From assembly GCA_008017255.1 (NCBI GenBank), contig SSHD01000042.1, positions 1 to 9,304 of the forward strand: a DNA stretch of 9,304 bases. The letters run 5' to 3'. Of this stretch, positions 8,130 to 9,304 are shown one piece after another. The DNA is from Acinetobacter sp. (lineage in GTDB: Bacteria > Pseudomonadota > Gammaproteobacteria > Pseudomonadales > Moraxellaceae). Under the pieces are notes generated by a model. The model saw only the letters and a list, made by a program, of their open reading frames with translations, made no database searches and was not told where the DNA came from. Within the stretch, counting starts at the first letter, position 1, and each line of letters starts with the position of its first letter. A program made the position numbers and the translations under genes.

Positions 8130-9270
8130 TGGTTATGCCGAGCGGTTAGCACAGCTTAAGGCACAAGCCAATTTGCGCCAATTTAGTAGCTATCAGCAGC
8201 AGGGACGTTTTATTCGTATTGGCGATAAAAGCATGTTGAATTTAGCCTCTAATGATTATTTGGGGCTCGCTACAGATTTAGAATTAAGAACAGAATTTCT
8301 CGATACATTAGACTTAAATCAAGCACGGTTTAGTTCATCATCTTCACGCTTGTTGACTGGAAATTTTGAGCAATATGAACAGCTTGAGCATAGTCTAAGC
8401 CAAGCATTTGGACGTGCTGCGTTACTCTTTAATAGTGGTTATCACATGAATATCGGTATTTTACCTGCCTTGTGTGACAGCAAAACCATTATTTTGGCAG
8501 ACAAACTCGTCCATGCCAGTATGATGGACGGTATGCGACTTGCAACAGCGCAATATGTGCGTTATCGTCATAATGACCTACAGCATTTGCAGCAATTATT
8601 ACAAAAATATCAGCAAGATGAGCAATTTGAGCGCATTATTGTGGTGACTGAAAGTATTTTTAGTATGGATGGTGATGAAACGGATTTAGCGGCTTTGGTG
8701 CAGCTCAAACAACAGTTTGATAAAACCATGCTCTATGTAGATGATGCTCACGCCATTGGGGTGCGCGGCGCACGTGGTTTGGGCTGTGCAGAGCAATATG
8801 GCGTGATTGAGCAAATTGATTTTTTGGTCGGCACCTTTGGTAAGGCATTGGCTTCGGTGGGCGGTTATATGATTTGTGACCCTATTATTCGTGAATATTT
8901 AATCAATAAAATGCGCCCGCTGATGTTTAGTACTGCCTTGCCGCCCATTTCCGTAGCGTGGACAAACTTTATGTTTCATAAGGTTTTAACGATGCACGCA
9001 CAGCGGCAACATTTGGCTGAAATGAGTCAATATATGCAACAAGCCGTGTTAGCAAAAGGTTTTGTTAGCCCATCTAGCAGCCATATAATTCCAATTATTG
9101 TCGGGGAAAGTCAGGCCGCCATTGCCAAAGTACAGCAGTTACAACAACAGGGTTTTTATGCCATGCCTGTGCGTCCGCCGACGGTGCCACAACACAGTTC
9201 ACGCTTACGGATTTGTTTGACCACATTACTGCGAAAAACAGAACTGCAACAATTGGTAGCGTGCCTGTGA
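8116..9270 (+). CDS. bioF: 8-amino-7-oxononanoate synthase BioF
   Basis: BioF is a PLP enzyme of the alpha-oxoamine synthase family; it condenses L-alanine with pimeloyl-ACP (or -CoA), with loss of CO2, to give 8-amino-7-oxononanoate, the substrate of BioA. Its 384 residues equal the E. coli length. Visible signatures include [24 protein letters not shown], the cofactor-binding [10 protein letters not shown], the Schiff-base Lys243 in [13 protein letters not shown], and the C-terminal RPPTVP...SRLRICL stretch. The frame is open upstream to an earlier start at 8080, but I chose the ATG at 8116. TGGAG (8102-8106) lies nine bases before it, and the protein then begins [11 protein letters not shown] at the expected family position. 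It overlaps the end of bioA by 14 bases and the start of bioC by 3 bases, a tight operon. Confidence 0.97.
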   Translation: MSLLDGYAERLAQLKAQANLRQFSSYQQQGRFIRIGDKSMLNLASNDYLGLATDLELRTEFLDTLDLNQARFSSSSSRLLTGNFEQYEQLEHSLSQAFGRAALLFNSGYHMNIGILPALCDSKTIILADKLVHASMMDGMRLATAQYVRYRHNDLQHLQQLLQKYQQDEQFERIIVVTESIFSMDGDETDLAALVQLKQQFDKTMLYVDDAHAIGVRGARGLGCAEQYGVIEQIDFLVGTFGKALASVGGYMICDPIIREYLINKMRPLMFSTALPPISVAWTNFMFHKVLTMHAQRQHLAEMSQYMQQAVLAKGFVSPSSSHIIPIIVGESQAAIAKVQQLQQQGFYAMPVRPPTVPQHSSRLRICLTTLLRKTELQQLVACL

Positions 9271-9304
9271 ATATTAATAAAGCATTGGTGGCACAGCGTT
9301 TTGC
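9267..9304 (+). CDS. bioC: Malonyl-ACP O-methyltransferase BioC, first 12 codons (3' end outside window)
   Basis: A GTG at 9267-9269 overlaps the bioF stop TGA (9268-9270) in a GTGA arrangement, and the frame stays open to the window end, reading [12 protein letters not shown]. BioC proteins start with a pattern like VAxxFxxAAxxY, and bioC commonly follows bioF. BioC methylates malonyl-ACP using S-adenosylmethionine to start pimelate synthesis; the BioH-like esterase at 5745 would remove that methyl group. Only the start is visible, so the assignment rests on context and a short N-terminal match. Confidence 0.7.
   Translation, partial: MNINKALVAQRF

Overview
The window looks like chromosomal housekeeping DNA from a gamma-proteobacterium of the Acinetobacter/Moraxellaceae type. 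The reasons are AT-rich coding DNA, a zipA-ligA pair, a BfrA/FtnA-type bacterioferritin, and a bioH-like/bioA/bioF/bioC biotin cluster. The genus is my inference from protein resemblance and was not checked against a database.

Layout: (1) Bases 2-508 are the 3' end of zipA (cell division). (2) 509-847 is a 339-base gap holding one copy of a structured repeat (566-759) and a GC-rich hairpin just before ligA. (3) 848-2875 is ligA, NAD-dependent DNA ligase. (4) 2876-3112 has no gene; it holds a candidate structured small RNA with a long hairpin (2907-2989) and a second set of inverted repeats. (5) 3113-4171, minus strand, is an extended short-chain dehydrogenase/reductase of the dihydroflavonol-reductase/Gre2-like type. 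(6) 4172-4523 is a divergent intergenic region with nested inverted repeats and a good promoter for the next gene. (7) 4524-4988 is a bacterioferritin that keeps its ferroxidase residues but lacks the haem-ligand methionine. (8) 5041-5613, minus strand, is an exported peroxiredoxin, convergent with bacterioferritin across a shared bidirectional terminator. (9) 5745-9304 is the biotin region: a BioH-like esterase with a TTG start, a 366-base gap holding a palindrome and the second repeat copy (6574-6782), then bioA, bioF and the first codons of bioC, which overlap one another.

How the genes work together: BioC and BioH make and release the pimeloyl-ACP precursor; BioF condenses pimeloyl-ACP with alanine; BioA converts the product to diaminopelargonate. 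Bacterioferritin and the periplasmic peroxiredoxin both limit iron/peroxide chemistry, in different compartments. zipA and ligA are commonly neighbours and have unrelated jobs.

The most interesting non-coding signal is the two-copy repeat before ligA and before bioA. Three stems are kept in both copies, and several base pairs have changed on both sides so that pairing is preserved. That points to selection on, or copying of, a folded structure. I see no defence system, prophage genes, transposase, CRISPR array, tRNA or rRNA here.
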